The notes under the pieces were generated by a model. That model saw only the letters and a program-made list of their open reading frames with translations, searched no databases and was not told where the DNA came from. 17,372 bases of DNA from CALAEC01 sp050692915 (GTDB taxonomy: Bacteria > Actinomycetota > UBA4738 > CALAEC01). Numbering within the stretch: the first letter of the stretch is position 1; the number at the start of each line of letters is the position of its first letter. Location of the stretch: NCBI GenBank assembly GCA_050692915.1, contig JBOGVU010000056.1, forward strand, positions 1-17,372. The letters are read 5' to 3'. The translations under genes and the position numbers were made by a program. Below, piece after piece: positions 5,539-13,377 of this stretch.

Positions 5539-7143
5539 ATGGCGGAGAACCGGCCCAATGACAGGCTGCAGTCCGGCAACCGAACTCCTCGCGAACGAGA
5601 CCCGGAGCATCTCCCCCGGCTGTTTCGGCCGGCGGTCGATTTCGTCGCCAGGATCAGGGCGACCCTGCACTCCAAACTCCTCGTCGGGTTCCTCATCATC
5701 GCCGTGCTGCTGTTGGCGATGGGCCTCATGAGTATCTGGGTCATCGGGGCCATGAACCACCAGGCCGGTCAACTGATCCGACTTCAGCGGCGGGCCGATC
5801 TCGCTCGGCAAGGGATCTATGCCGTCACTTCACAGAGCCACTATCGAGCTATGGCGTTGATCACCCGCGTCGACTCGTGGAACGACAAGATTGACGCCGC
5901 CAAGGAGACCTTCACCATGCAGCTGCGAGGCATCGCTTCGCTCGGAGGGCCTGGGGTGCAGGAGAGTATCGATCGCCTGCGCGACATCGATCTCCGCTTC
6001 GAGGAAGCGGGAGCCGAGGTCCTGGCGCTGTATCGCACAGGCGATATCGATCGTGCGCTTGATCTTCACATCTCCGCCGAACACGAGATCTCCCATGAGC
6101 TGGAGGACGAGCTCAACGTGCTCATCGCCTCCTCGGAACAGAGGATTTCGGAAGCTAGGAGAGAACTGTTGTCCCTTCGTGGGTTCCTCACGGTCTCGAT
6201 CGCCCTCTTCTCGGGAGCTAGCCTGATCGCCGCTCTGGGACTTGGGGCGATCCTGTCCTGGTCCCTGATCCGCCCGGTTCGGAAGATGGACCACGCCCTG
6301 GCACGGATCGCGGGCGGCGACTTCGAAGAGCAGATCGAGGTTCCCAACCGGGACGAGTTCGGTCGGCTTACCGTGAACCTCAACCGGACCAGTGCTCGAC
6401 TCGCCACTCTCTATCGGGATCTGACGGAGTTGAACGAGAATCTCGAGAAGACGATCGAGGAACAGCTCGCTCAGCTGCGGAAGGCGGAGCAGTTGCGCCG
6501 CTATCTCGCCCCTCAGGTCGCCGATGCCGTGCTGAGCGGTGGTGGGTCCGTGGCGATGACGTCGAACCGACGCAACCTGACGATTCTCTTCGCGGACATT
6601 CGAGGGTTTACGTCGATGGCCGAACGCATGGAGCCCGAGGAACTCATCGACTCGCTGAATCAGTACTTCACCGCCATGACGGACGTCGTCTTCCGCCATG
6701 GCGGCACTCTCGATAAGTACGTTGGCGATGGCATCCTCTCCTTCTTCGGGGATCCGATCCCCTTCGAGGACCATGCCGAGCGAGCGGTGGCGGCCGCATT
6801 CGAGATGCAGCACGAACTCCAGGCCATTCGCGGAGGCTGGTTGCTGGAGAGAGGCGAGGACCTGAACGTAGGAATCGGGATCAGTACTGGATACGTCACG
6901 GTGGGAAACATCGGATCCGCCACCAGGACCGAGTACACCGTCATCGGCAATCACGTCAATCTCGCGTCACGTCTTGCGACGACTGCAAAGGCCCAACAGA
7001 TCCTTGTGTCGGAACGAACCCTGATCGCGGTCCGGGATCACGTCGATGCCACCCCCGTGGACGAGATCTCCCTCAAGGGTGTAAATCGTCCGATCAGGAT
7101 CTTCGGGATCGTGAATGCCACGGCTGGCCTCCCCGATTCCTGA
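5539..7143 (+). CDS. Membrane class III adenylate/guanylate cyclase with extracytoplasmic helical sensor and HAMP domain
   Basis: 534 residues from the ATG at 5539; a TTG 96 nt upstream is also in frame but lacks a better ribosome site. Order: cytoplasmic tail, TM1 (about 47-71), an extracytoplasmic mostly helical region resembling four-helix-bundle chemoreceptor sensors (72-212), TM2 (214-242), HAMP (243-296), a coiled coil (297-322) and the cyclase domain (about 345-525). Both metal-binding aspartates are visible (Asp353 in FADIRGF; Asp397 in KYVGDG), with Lys393 in the substrate-lysine position, Thr467 in YTVIGN where adenylate cyclases of the cyanobacterial type carry Thr or Asp, and the transition-state pair Asn474/Arg478 (VNLASR). 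It should be active, probably making cAMP in response to an external signal sensed by the helical bundle. The gene is transcribed alone and is followed by a strong terminator. Confidence 0.9.
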   Translation: MAENRPNDRLQSGNRTPRERDPEHLPRLFRPAVDFVARIRATLHSKLLVGFLIIAVLLLAMGLMSIWVIGAMNHQAGQLIRLQRRADLARQGIYAVTSQSHYRAMALITRVDSWNDKIDAAKETFTMQLRGIASLGGPGVQESIDRLRDIDLRFEEAGAEVLALYRTGDIDRALDLHISAEHEISHELEDELNVLIASSEQRISEARRELLSLRGFLTVSIALFSGASLIAALGLGAILSWSLIRPVRKMDHALARIAGGDFEEQIEVPNRDEFGRLTVNLNRTSARLATLYRDLTELNENLEKTIEEQLAQLRKAEQLRRYLAPQVADAVLSGGGSVAMTSNRRNLTILFADIRGFTSMAERMEPEELIDSLNQYFTAMTDVVFRHGGTLDKYVGDGILSFFGDPIPFEDHAERAVAAAFEMQHELQAIRGGWLLERGEDLNVGIGISTGYVTVGNIGSATRTEYTVIGNHVNLASRLATTAKAQQILVSERTLIAVRDHVDATPVDEISLKGVNRPIRIFGIVNATAGLPDS

Positions 7144-7190
7144 GGCTCGGCGAGCGAAGGGGCCGCGGGACCTGCCGTTCGCTCGCAGCC
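7144..7190. terminator. Long hairpin after the cyclase gene
   Basis: GCGAGCGAA (7150-7158) pairs perfectly with TTCGCTCGC (7178-7186), and GGCT (7144-7147) with AGCC (7187-7190) after a 2-nt bulge. It begins directly after the cyclase stop and lies 26 nt from the end of the leftward zinc-ribbon gene, so it probably ends both transcripts. Confidence 0.6.
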
Positions 7191-7216
7191 ATGCCAACAG
7201 CTCGCCGGCAGTGTGA

Positions 7217-7414
7217 TCAGGTTCTGTCGGAACTCGCTCCCGGCTGGTGTGCCTTTGCCTCGAAAGAGCGCCCTGGAACGGACACGAACGTTGTTTCGCC
7301 CAGGATAGTCTCTACCAATTGCGATCCGCAGTCGTAGCAAAGGCCCTTCCGGCCATCCCGAAGGATGATGATGACCCGCTCGCTGCCGCAGACAGGGCAC
7401 GTCCTGGGCTTCAC
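7217..7414 (-). CDS. Small zinc-ribbon protein
   Basis: 65 residues from GTG. Two cysteine pairs, Cys6-Pro-Val-Cys9-Gly and Cys26-Tyr-Asp-Cys29-Gly, separated by 16 residues with basic and aliphatic residues between, form a typical rubredoxin-like zinc ribbon knuckle pair. The remaining 35 residues have no recognisable pattern. The GTG overlaps the TGA of the upstream gene in a GTGA arrangement, so the two are translationally coupled and probably act together. Single zinc ribbons of this size bind nucleic acid or protein partners; nothing here says which. Transcription runs toward the cyclase terminator. Confidence 0.65.
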   Translation of the reverse strand: MKPRTCPVCGSERVIIILRDGRKGLCYDCGSQLVETILGETTFVSVPGRSFEAKAHQPGASSDRT

Positions 7415-7692
7415 TCTCCGTTCCTCCTCCAGCCAGGGCCGGGTATCGGTCCGACCTTCATGGCGACCCAGAGTCCCCAGGAGGCCGCCTCCTCATCCGT
7501 GAGGCGCTCCAAGTCCCACACACCTGCCCAGTGGTCGTCGGCGCACAGGGTGACGGGCCTGCCGTGAGCGACCATACCCTCGGCCATCCTCCGCCCCCCC
7601 GCAACCAGCTCGGCAAGAGGGACCGGGGTTCCGTCGAGCACGGTCAGGAATGGCCCCAGAGCATCCATAGGGTTCGTGTGCTTGTGGCTCAT
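7411..7692 (-). CDS. Conserved-looking small protein of unknown function
   Basis: 93 residues from ATG at 7692, preceded by a weak GGGGA. I do not recognise the family. The sequence is soluble and acidic in its second half, with 'FLTVLDGTPVPLAELVAGGRRMAEGMVAHGRPVTL' and a Trp-rich end (His-Trp-Ala-Gly-Val-Trp, Ser-Trp-Gly-Leu-Trp-Val-Ala-Met-Lys-Val-Gly). Codon use is typical of real genes here and the stop overlaps the zinc-ribbon start by 4 nt, which supports a real coding pair. No signal peptide or membrane segment is visible. Confidence 0.5.
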   Translation of the reverse strand: MSHKHTNPMDALGPFLTVLDGTPVPLAELVAGGRRMAEGMVAHGRPVTLCADDHWAGVWDLERLTDEEAASWGLWVAMKVGPIPGPGWRRNGE

Positions 7693-7796
7693 AGGTCCCC
7701 ATCCGAATGGTGCGCCTCACGCCGGGGCAGGGAATCCTCCGGAGAACGCAGGTCGACTAATGCAAACGGACGGCCGGCCCGCCCCAAGCGAGGAGG

Positions 7797-8171
7797 TCAG
7801 CGCTCCATACGAAACGTGATCGCGGTGATCTCCCGGGCGAGGGCCTCGACCCCAGCCGTTCGGGATACGCACGAGGCGGCACCGGCGTGTTTGGCCCGGC
7901 CCTCGATCTCGCCGTCGATCGAGGCCGCGTACAGGATCACCTGCGGGTTCAGGCCATGGCCCCGGATCCGCCGCGTGGCCTCGATCCCATCGAGCCCGTG
8001 GGGGCTGTGGCCCACTACGACGACGTCGGGGACGTTCTCGTCTACCCTCCGCAGGGCCTCGTCCCCGGTCCGGGCCTCCGCCACAACCTCGAACCCGTGG
8101 AGGCCGAGGATGTCGACGAGCATCCTTCGGAGGTGCTCTGTGTCCTCCGCGATGACCAGTCGAACGCTCAT
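7797..8171 (-). CDS. Stand-alone receiver (CheY-like) domain lacking the phospho-acceptor aspartate
   Basis: 124 residues from ATG at 8171 (Met-Ser-Val-Arg-Leu-Val-Ile-Ala-Glu-Asp, the usual start of a receiver); a GTG 18 nt upstream is also in frame. The fold is clear: acidic pair Glu9-Asp10, 'LRRMLVDILGLHGFEVVAEARTG', 'PDVVVV', 'LDGIEATRRIRG', 'QVILYAAS' and 'AGAASCVSRTAGVEALAREI'. Counting back from Leu-Asp-Gly puts Gly54 where the phosphorylated Asp belongs. The conserved Thr/Ser is Ala82 and the conserved Lys is Arg104. It is therefore a pseudo-receiver that cannot be phosphorylated in the usual way and may act as a protein-interaction module or bind a ligand. There is no output domain and no histidine kinase nearby. 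The gene lies about 100 nt upstream of the small-protein pair on the same strand. Confidence 0.8.
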   Translation of the reverse strand: MSVRLVIAEDTEHLRRMLVDILGLHGFEVVAEARTGDEALRRVDENVPDVVVVGHSPHGLDGIEATRRIRGHGLNPQVILYAASIDGEIEGRAKHAGAASCVSRTAGVEALAREITAITFRMER

Positions 8172-8289
8172 GGCCCTTCGGCGTCTCACCCTCGAATGCC
8201 ACTTCCGGAAGGCGCCCCTTACGTACCGGTCTTCGACGGAAGCGACAAAACCCCTGCTGTCAATGAGGAGTCTTCACATGATCGCGGAG

Positions 8290-8303
8290 CGTGGCCAGCC
8301 ACG
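8290..8303. terminator. Small hairpin downstream of the pyrimidine operon
   Basis: CGTGGC (8290-8295) and GCCACG (8298-8303) form a tight inverted repeat 18 nt beyond the end of the last operon gene, with a second CTGAG/CTCAG pair (8312-8316 with 8320-8324) reaching into its stop codon. It is the only terminator-like structure between this operon and the receiver gene. Confidence 0.3.
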
Positions 8304-8321
8304 GCGCTGGGCTGAGCCGAC

Positions 8322-9818
8322 TCAGTGGCCCCGGCCCTCCGGCTTGCTGTGGTCGAGAGTGGGGGCCAGCCACCACCGGGACGTCACGACCTTCTGCCTC
8401 GTGTAGAAGCGGAACCCGTCCAGGCCGGTGGCGTGGAGGTCGCCGAAGAACGAGCTCTTCCACCCCGTGAAGGGGAAGAACGCCATTGGGGCGGCCACCC
8501 CGATGTTCACCCCGAGCATCCCGGCCTCCGCCCGCCGCTTGAACTCTCGGGCGTTGTGCCCGGACGAGGTGAAGATCGAGGCCGCGTTCCCATACGCGCT
8601 CGCGTTCAGCATCCGCAGCGCCTCGTCGATATCGGTCGCGCGAAGCACCGAGAGCACGGGGCCGAACAGCTCCTCCTTCCACAGGCGCATGTCCGGCGTC
8701 ACGCCGTCGAAGATCGTCGGTCCCAGGAAGAAGCCCTGGGAGGGACCGACGCCGCGGCCGTCCAGCGCCAGCGTGGCGCCGCCCTCCTGCGCCTCCTCGA
8801 TGTAGCCGATCAGCTCCTTCCTCCGCTCGTCCCGGATCACCGGACCCATGTCCGTCTCCGGCTCGGCCCCGGGTCCGAGCCGGAGCCTCGACGCCTGATC
8901 GGTGAGCTCGCGGACGAGCTCCTCACCGACGGAACCGACCCCCACGGCCACGCTCCCGGCGAGGCACCGCTGGCCGGCGTTCCCGAACGCGGACGAGATC
9001 AGCGCCGTGACGCTCTTCTCCAGGTCGGCGTCGTCCATCACGATGAGGTGGTTCTTGGCCCCGCCGAGCGCCTGGACGCGCTTCCCGTTGGCCGCGGCCG
9101 TGGCGTAGATGTACGAGGCGACCCCGACCGAGCCGACCACGGAGATGGCATCGACGTCGGGATGGGCCAGGAGGACGTCCACAGCCTCCTTGGCCCCGTG
9201 GACGATGTTGAAGACGCCTGCGGGCAGCCCCGCCTCGGCCAGGAGCTCCCCGATCCGGATGGCCGACAGCGGGGTCCGCTGGGAAGGCTTATGCACGAAC
9301 GTGTTGCCCGCAACCAGCGCCACCGGGATCATCCACAGGGGGACCATGCTCGGGAAGTTGAACGGCGTGATCCCCGCGCAGACGCCTACGGGGAATCGGA
9401 CCAGCTCCTCGTCGATGCCCTCGGCGATCTGATCGAGGTTCGTCCCCATCAGCAGCGTGGGCGCTCCGCAGGCGAGCTCGACGACCTCGATGGCCCGCCG
9501 CACCTCCCCTTTGGCCTCGGGGAGTGTCTTCCCGTTCTCCCTGACCACCAGCAGCGACAGCTCTTCGAAGTGCTCCTCCAGGAGGCCCTTGAAGCGGAAC
9601 ATCACCTGGGCCCGGTCGGGGACCGGGACGTTCGCCCATTCCGGGAAGGCCTCCCTGGCCGCCCGGACGGCCTGGTCGATCTCCTCCTTGGTCGAGTACG
9701 GCAGGAGGGCGATGGTCTCGCCCGTGGCCGGGTCGAACACCGGGTCGACGGGCACGTCCTCCGCGCCGGACTCGCGGAACGTCCCGCCGATGAAGCTCTG
9801 GATCCTCGTCGCGCTCAT
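8322..9818 (-). CDS. mmsA: CoA-acylating methylmalonate/malonate-semialdehyde dehydrogenase
   Basis: 498 residues, the usual length. It oxidises malonate semialdehyde (from beta-alanine) or methylmalonate semialdehyde (from valine) with NAD+ and CoA to acetyl- or propionyl-CoA and CO2. Visible family marks: 'GITPFNFPSMVPLW' with Asn154, 'VAGNTFVHKPSQRTPLSA' with Lys177, 'GAKNH' with Asn256 replacing the general-base Glu of ordinary aldehyde dehydrogenases, and 'NAGQRCLAGS' with catalytic Cys285. The GAKNH and GQRC contexts are specific to the CoA-dependent MmsA branch. ATG at 9818 has GAGGAG 8 nt upstream and starts 15 nt after the dihydropyrimidinase stop, so it is the last gene of the operon. 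The context points to malonate semialdehyde as the main substrate here. Confidence 0.93.
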   Translation of the reverse strand: MSATRIQSFIGGTFRESGAEDVPVDPVFDPATGETIALLPYSTKEEIDQAVRAAREAFPEWANVPVPDRAQVMFRFKGLLEEHFEELSLLVVRENGKTLPEAKGEVRRAIEVVELACGAPTLLMGTNLDQIAEGIDEELVRFPVGVCAGITPFNFPSMVPLWMIPVALVAGNTFVHKPSQRTPLSAIRIGELLAEAGLPAGVFNIVHGAKEAVDVLLAHPDVDAISVVGSVGVASYIYATAAANGKRVQALGGAKNHLIVMDDADLEKSVTALISSAFGNAGQRCLAGSVAVGVGSVGEELVRELTDQASRLRLGPGAEPETDMGPVIRDERRKELIGYIEEAQEGGATLALDGRGVGPSQGFFLGPTIFDGVTPDMRLWKEELFGPVLSVLRATDIDEALRMLNASAYGNAASIFTSSGHNAREFKRRAEAGMLGVNIGVAAPMAFFPFTGWKSSFFGDLHATGLDGFRFYTRQKVVTSRWWLAPTLDHSKPEGRGH

Positions 9819-9833
9819 GCGATCGCTCCTCGT

Positions 9834-11210
9834 CTATGGCTCCTGGAACCGGCTCCTGGGGATGAAGCTCCCCCCTCCCTCCGAACCGAGCCACTCGTCG
9901 TTCTCCACGAGCACGTTGCCTCGCTGCATGACGACCTCGGGGAGGCCCCACACGGTCATCCCCTCGTAGCACGAGTAGTCGACGTTCATGTGGTGGCTCT
10001 CTGCGGAGATGACCCGCTCGCGGTTCGGATCGAACACCACGATGTCGGCGTCGAACCCCGGGGCGATGGTTCCCTTCCGAGGGTACAGGCCGAACATCTT
10101 GGCCGGGTTGGTGGCGATGAGCTCCACCCACCGGCTGGGGCTGAGCTGGCCGGAACGGACGCGCTGGAAGATCAGCGTGACCCGGTCCTCCACGCTGGGC
10201 AGCCCGTTCGGGATATCGGCGAAGCTGTCCCTGCCCATGTCCTTCTGTCCCTGGAAGTTGAAGGGCGCGTGGTCCGTGGCCACGATCTGGAGGTCACCCT
10301 GGGCCAGTCCCTTCCACAGCTCGTCCTGGTGATCCTTCGACCGGAGGGGCGGCGAGCAGACGAACTTGGCGCCCTCGAAGCCGGGCCGGGCCAGGTCGTC
10401 GAGGCTCAGGTACAGGTACTGGGGGCACGTCTCGGCGTACGCCGCGACCCCACGGTCCCTGGCCTCCTGCAGGGCGTCGAGGGCGTCTCGGGAGGACAGG
10501 TGCACGATGTAGGCGGGAGCGCCGGCCAGCTCGGCCATCTTGAAGACCCGGTGCACGGCCTCCCCCTCCATGGCCGCCGGGCGTGTCAGGCCGTGGTAGA
10601 CGGGGTCGGTCTTCCCCTCGGCCAGGTGCTGCTGGACCAGGACGTCGATCGGTCCGCCGTTCTCGGCGTGCATCATGATCAGGGCGCCGCTGTCGGCGGC
10701 CCGCTGCATGGCCTTGAAGATCGCCGCGTCGTCCAGCATGAATACCCCGGGGTAGGCCATGAACAGCTTGAACGAGGTGATGCCCTCCCCCACGAGCTGG
10801 TCCATCTCCTTGAGGACCTGGTCGTTCACCTCGCGCACGATCATGTGCAGCCCGAAGTCGGTCTGGGCCTTCTGCCCCTTCTCGAACCACCGATCCAGCC
10901 CCTGGCGGAGCGACTTCCCGTAGTCCTGGAGCGCGAAGTCCACGCAGGTAGTCGTCCCGCCGAACGCCGCGGCCCGGGTGCCGGTTCCGAAGTCGTCGGA
11001 GCAGAAGCTCCCCCCGAACGGCAGGTCGAAGTGCGTATGGACGTCCACGCCCCCTGGGATCACGTAGCGGTCGGTGGCATCGATGGTCCGGTCGGCCTGC
11101 ACGTCGAGGTCCAGGGCGATCGCCGCGACCTTCTCGTCCTCAACCAGGACGTCCGCCTGGAGCGTCTCGCTGGCGGTCACGACCGTACCGTTCGTGATGA
11201 GCGTCTTCAC
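9834..11210 (-). CDS. hydA: Dihydropyrimidinase (D-hydantoinase type)
   Basis: 458 residues from GTG at 11210. It opens the ring of dihydrouracil/dihydrothymine to N-carbamoyl-beta-alanine or its methyl homologue. The amidohydrolase metal set is complete: His58-Thr-His60 in 'GGVDVHTHFDLPFGG', the lysine to be carboxylated, Lys148, in 'TSFKLFMAYPG', His181 in 'HAENGG', His237 in 'IVHLSS' and Asp313 in 'ATDHAPF'. The 'DFGTGTRAAAFGGTT' stretch is characteristic of hydantoinases and dihydropyrimidinases rather than dihydroorotases. The GTG overlaps the TGA of the aminotransferase gene (GTGA), which fixes the start; the open frame extends far upstream but only as an antisense-like shadow. Metal ions, probably two zinc, are expected from the family. 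Confidence 0.93.
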   Translation of the reverse strand: MKTLITNGTVVTASETLQADVLVEDEKVAAIALDLDVQADRTIDATDRYVIPGGVDVHTHFDLPFGGSFCSDDFGTGTRAAAFGGTTTCVDFALQDYGKSLRQGLDRWFEKGQKAQTDFGLHMIVREVNDQVLKEMDQLVGEGITSFKLFMAYPGVFMLDDAAIFKAMQRAADSGALIMMHAENGGPIDVLVQQHLAEGKTDPVYHGLTRPAAMEGEAVHRVFKMAELAGAPAYIVHLSSRDALDALQEARDRGVAAYAETCPQYLYLSLDDLARPGFEGAKFVCSPPLRSKDHQDELWKGLAQGDLQIVATDHAPFNFQGQKDMGRDSFADIPNGLPSVEDRVTLIFQRVRSGQLSPSRWVELIATNPAKMFGLYPRKGTIAPGFDADIVVFDPNRERVISAESHHMNVDYSCYEGMTVWGLPEVVMQRGNVLVENDEWLGSEGGGSFIPRSRFQEP

Positions 11211-12511
11211 TTCCCGAGCTCCCCGAACGCCACCTCCAGGGTCTCCACGGCTCTGGCCGCGTCGTCCTCTGTGATGGTCAGCGGAGGGGAGATCCGAAGG
11301 ACGTTCCCGTACAGCCCGCCCTTGCCGAGAAGGAGCCCTCGCTCCTTGCAGATCTCCATGACCCTGCCGGCGGCCTCCGGGCTCGGATCCTTGCTCTCGC
11401 CGTCCTCGACCAGCTCGACGCCGATCATCAGACCCTTGCCGCGCACCTCCCCGACGACTTCGAAGCGGTCCTCGAGATCCTTCAGGCCTCGATACAGATG
11501 GTCGCCGACCTTGTACGCGTTCTGCTGGAGGTCGTTCTCCTCGATGTGATCCAGGTTCGCCAGAGCGTACGTCGAGGCCAGGGGGTTGCCGCCGAAGGTG
11601 GAGATCGAGTTCGCTCGAAGCGAATCGACCATCTCGGCCCGGCCGACCACGGCCCCGATGGCCATCCCGTTCCCCAGGCCCTTGGCGCAGACCATGGCGT
11701 CGGGGCGGACGCCGAAGGCCTCGCTCCCCCAGAACGCCTCCCCGGTCCGGCCGAACCCCGTCTGCACCTCGTCGGCGATGAAGGGTATCTCGAACTCGTC
11801 CAGGATCGATTTGACGATCTGGAAGTACTCGGCCGGCGGGGTGATGAAACCACCCACGCCCTGGATCGGCTCGGCGATCATCGCCGCCGGCTCTCCCGTG
11901 GTCGTGGTCTCGATCACGTTCCGGAGGTCCTCGGCGCAGGCCACCCCGCAGTCCGGGTACTTCAGCCCGAGCGGGCACCGGTAGCAGTACGGAGCGAGCG
12001 CGTAGGACACGTTCAGCGGCGAGAACGACGTGGCCGACCATCCCTTGTTCCCCGTGATCCCCACGGCTCCGAAGGACCGGCCGTGGTAGGAGTGCCGAAG
12101 GGCGATGATCTCGTTCGAGCGGCGCCACGTCGTGGCGAACAGGAGGGCCGCCTCGACCGCCTCGGTCCCGGAGCCGACGAAGAACGCCTTCGTCGGCGGG
12201 TCGATCGGAGCGAGGCCGGTCATCCGTTCGGCCAGGTCCACCATCGGCTTGATCAGGTAGACCGTCGAGGTGTGGGCGATCTTGTTCGCCTGCTCGGTCA
12301 GTGCCTCGACGAGCCTGGGGACCACGTGGCCCGAGATCGTGGTGACGATGCCGCCGAAGAAGTCCAGGTACTCCTTCCCGGCGGTGTCCCACACCCGAGC
12401 GCCCTCCCCCCGAGCGAGCTCGATCGGCTCGTCGTAGTACAGGAGGAGCCACGACGGCAGGGCCTCCTTGTGCCGGGCCAGGAGCTCCGCGGCGCCCCCA
12501 TCCTCGGTCAT
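11207..12511 (-). CDS. Class III PLP aminotransferase, likely beta-alanine:2-oxo-acid transaminase
   Basis: 434 residues. Class III features: 'FVGSGTEAVEAALLFA' (PLP phosphate binding, about 112-126), 'SYHGRS', 'IAEPIQGVGG', Asp247 in 'FIADEVQTGFGRTG' and the Schiff-base Lys277 in 'MVCAKGLGNGMAIGAVV'. It resembles the AGXT2/4-aminobutyrate branch, including 'CYRCPLGLKYPDCG' with Cys176, 179, 188 and 192, a cysteine-rich loop seen in that branch. By position between beta-ureidopropionase and MmsA it should convert beta-alanine to malonate semialdehyde, with pyruvate or another 2-oxo acid as acceptor; beta-aminoisobutyrate would be used in thymine breakdown. ATG overlaps the previous stop (ATGA) and the stop overlaps the next start (GTGA), so the genes are translationally coupled. 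Confidence 0.88.
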   Translation of the reverse strand: MTEDGGAAELLARHKEALPSWLLLYYDEPIELARGEGARVWDTAGKEYLDFFGGIVTTISGHVVPRLVEALTEQANKIAHTSTVYLIKPMVDLAERMTGLAPIDPPTKAFFVGSGTEAVEAALLFATTWRRSNEIIALRHSYHGRSFGAVGITGNKGWSATSFSPLNVSYALAPYCYRCPLGLKYPDCGVACAEDLRNVIETTTTGEPAAMIAEPIQGVGGFITPPAEYFQIVKSILDEFEIPFIADEVQTGFGRTGEAFWGSEAFGVRPDAMVCAKGLGNGMAIGAVVGRAEMVDSLRANSISTFGGNPLASTYALANLDHIEENDLQQNAYKVGDHLYRGLKDLEDRFEVVGEVRGKGLMIGVELVEDGESKDPSPEAAGRVMEICKERGLLLGKGGLYGNVLRISPPLTITEDDAARAVETLEVAFGELGK

Positions 12512-13353
12512 GGCAGCAGCTCGGTCAGCTCGCCGTAGGTCTCGGGCCGGCGGTCACGGAGGAACTGCCAGGTGTTCCGGACCTCCCGGATCCTCTCGAG
12601 GTCCAGGTCGGCCACCAGCACCTCGTCCTCCGAGTCCGAGGCCTGGGCGATGATCTGACCGCGCGGGTCGCAGAAGTACGAGGAACCGTAGAACCTCGCG
12701 GACGACAGGGGCGCCTCCACACCGACCCGATTGATCGCGGCGATCCAGTACCCGTTCGCCACAGCGTGCGCCGGCTGCTCCAGCTCCCACAGGTACTTCG
12801 AGAGCGACTCCACGGTGGCCGAGGGGTTGAACACGATCTCCGCGCCCTTGAGGCCGAGGGCCCGGCCGATCTCCGGGAAGTGCCGATCGTAGCAGATGAT
12901 CAGTCCGATCTTCCCCACCGACGAATCGAAGACCGGATACCCGAGGTTGCCCGGCTTGAAGTAGAACTTCTCCCAGAAGCACGGACCCACGTGCGGGATG
13001 TGGGTCTTGCGGTACTTTCCGAGGATCGACCCGTCGGACTCGATCACCACCGCCGTGTTGTAGTACACGCCGGTCTGGGCCTCCTCGTAGAACGGCACGA
13101 CCAGCACCATCCCGTGCTCCCGGGCCACCTCGCGCATCCTCGTCACCGTCGGTCCGTCCTCCGGCTCGGCCTCCGCGTACCACTTGACGTCCTGCTCCGC
13201 CGGGAAGTAGGGGCCGTGGAAGATCTCCTGCAGGCACGTGACCTGAGCGCCATCGGCCGCGGCCTTCCCGATCAGGTCGATGTGCTTCTCGACCGCCTCC
13301 TGCTTCGACATGTTCGCATGCGCCTGGATCACGGCCGTTCGTACCGTGGTCAT
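12508..13353 (-). CDS. Beta-ureidopropionase-like nitrilase superfamily amidohydrolase
   Basis: 281 residues. The nitrilase triad is visible: Glu43 in 'CLQEIFHGPYF', Lys116 in 'GKYRKTHIPHVG' and Cys154 in 'GLIICYDRHFPE'. 'KYRKxHIPxVG' and 'ICYxRHxPE' are the forms found in N-carbamoyl-beta-alanine and N-carbamoyl-amino-acid hydrolases. In this operon it should hydrolyse N-carbamoyl-beta-alanine to beta-alanine, CO2 and ammonia. Bacterial members of this branch also include N-carbamoylputrescine amidohydrolase, but the dihydropyrimidinase and aminotransferase neighbours favour the pyrimidine role. ATG at 13353 is preceded by a GAGGAGGAGG ribosome site. It starts 24 nt after the LLM gene and overlaps the aminotransferase gene by 4 nt. 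Confidence 0.88.
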   Translation of the reverse strand: MTTVRTAVIQAHANMSKQEAVEKHIDLIGKAAADGAQVTCLQEIFHGPYFPAEQDVKWYAEAEPEDGPTVTRMREVAREHGMVLVVPFYEEAQTGVYYNTAVVIESDGSILGKYRKTHIPHVGPCFWEKFYFKPGNLGYPVFDSSVGKIGLIICYDRHFPEIGRALGLKGAEIVFNPSATVESLSKYLWELEQPAHAVANGYWIAAINRVGVEAPLSSARFYGSSYFCDPRGQIIAQASDSEDEVLVADLDLERIREVRNTWQFLRDRRPETYGELTELLP

Positions 13354-13377
13354 CTCCCTCCTCCTCTCGTCACCTCG

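Noticed and set aside
8325..11549. Plus-strand 1074-codon open frame
   Set aside because: It is antisense to mmsA, the dihydropyrimidinase and part of the aminotransferase, all of which have full catalytic motifs. No family likeness is seen on the plus strand.
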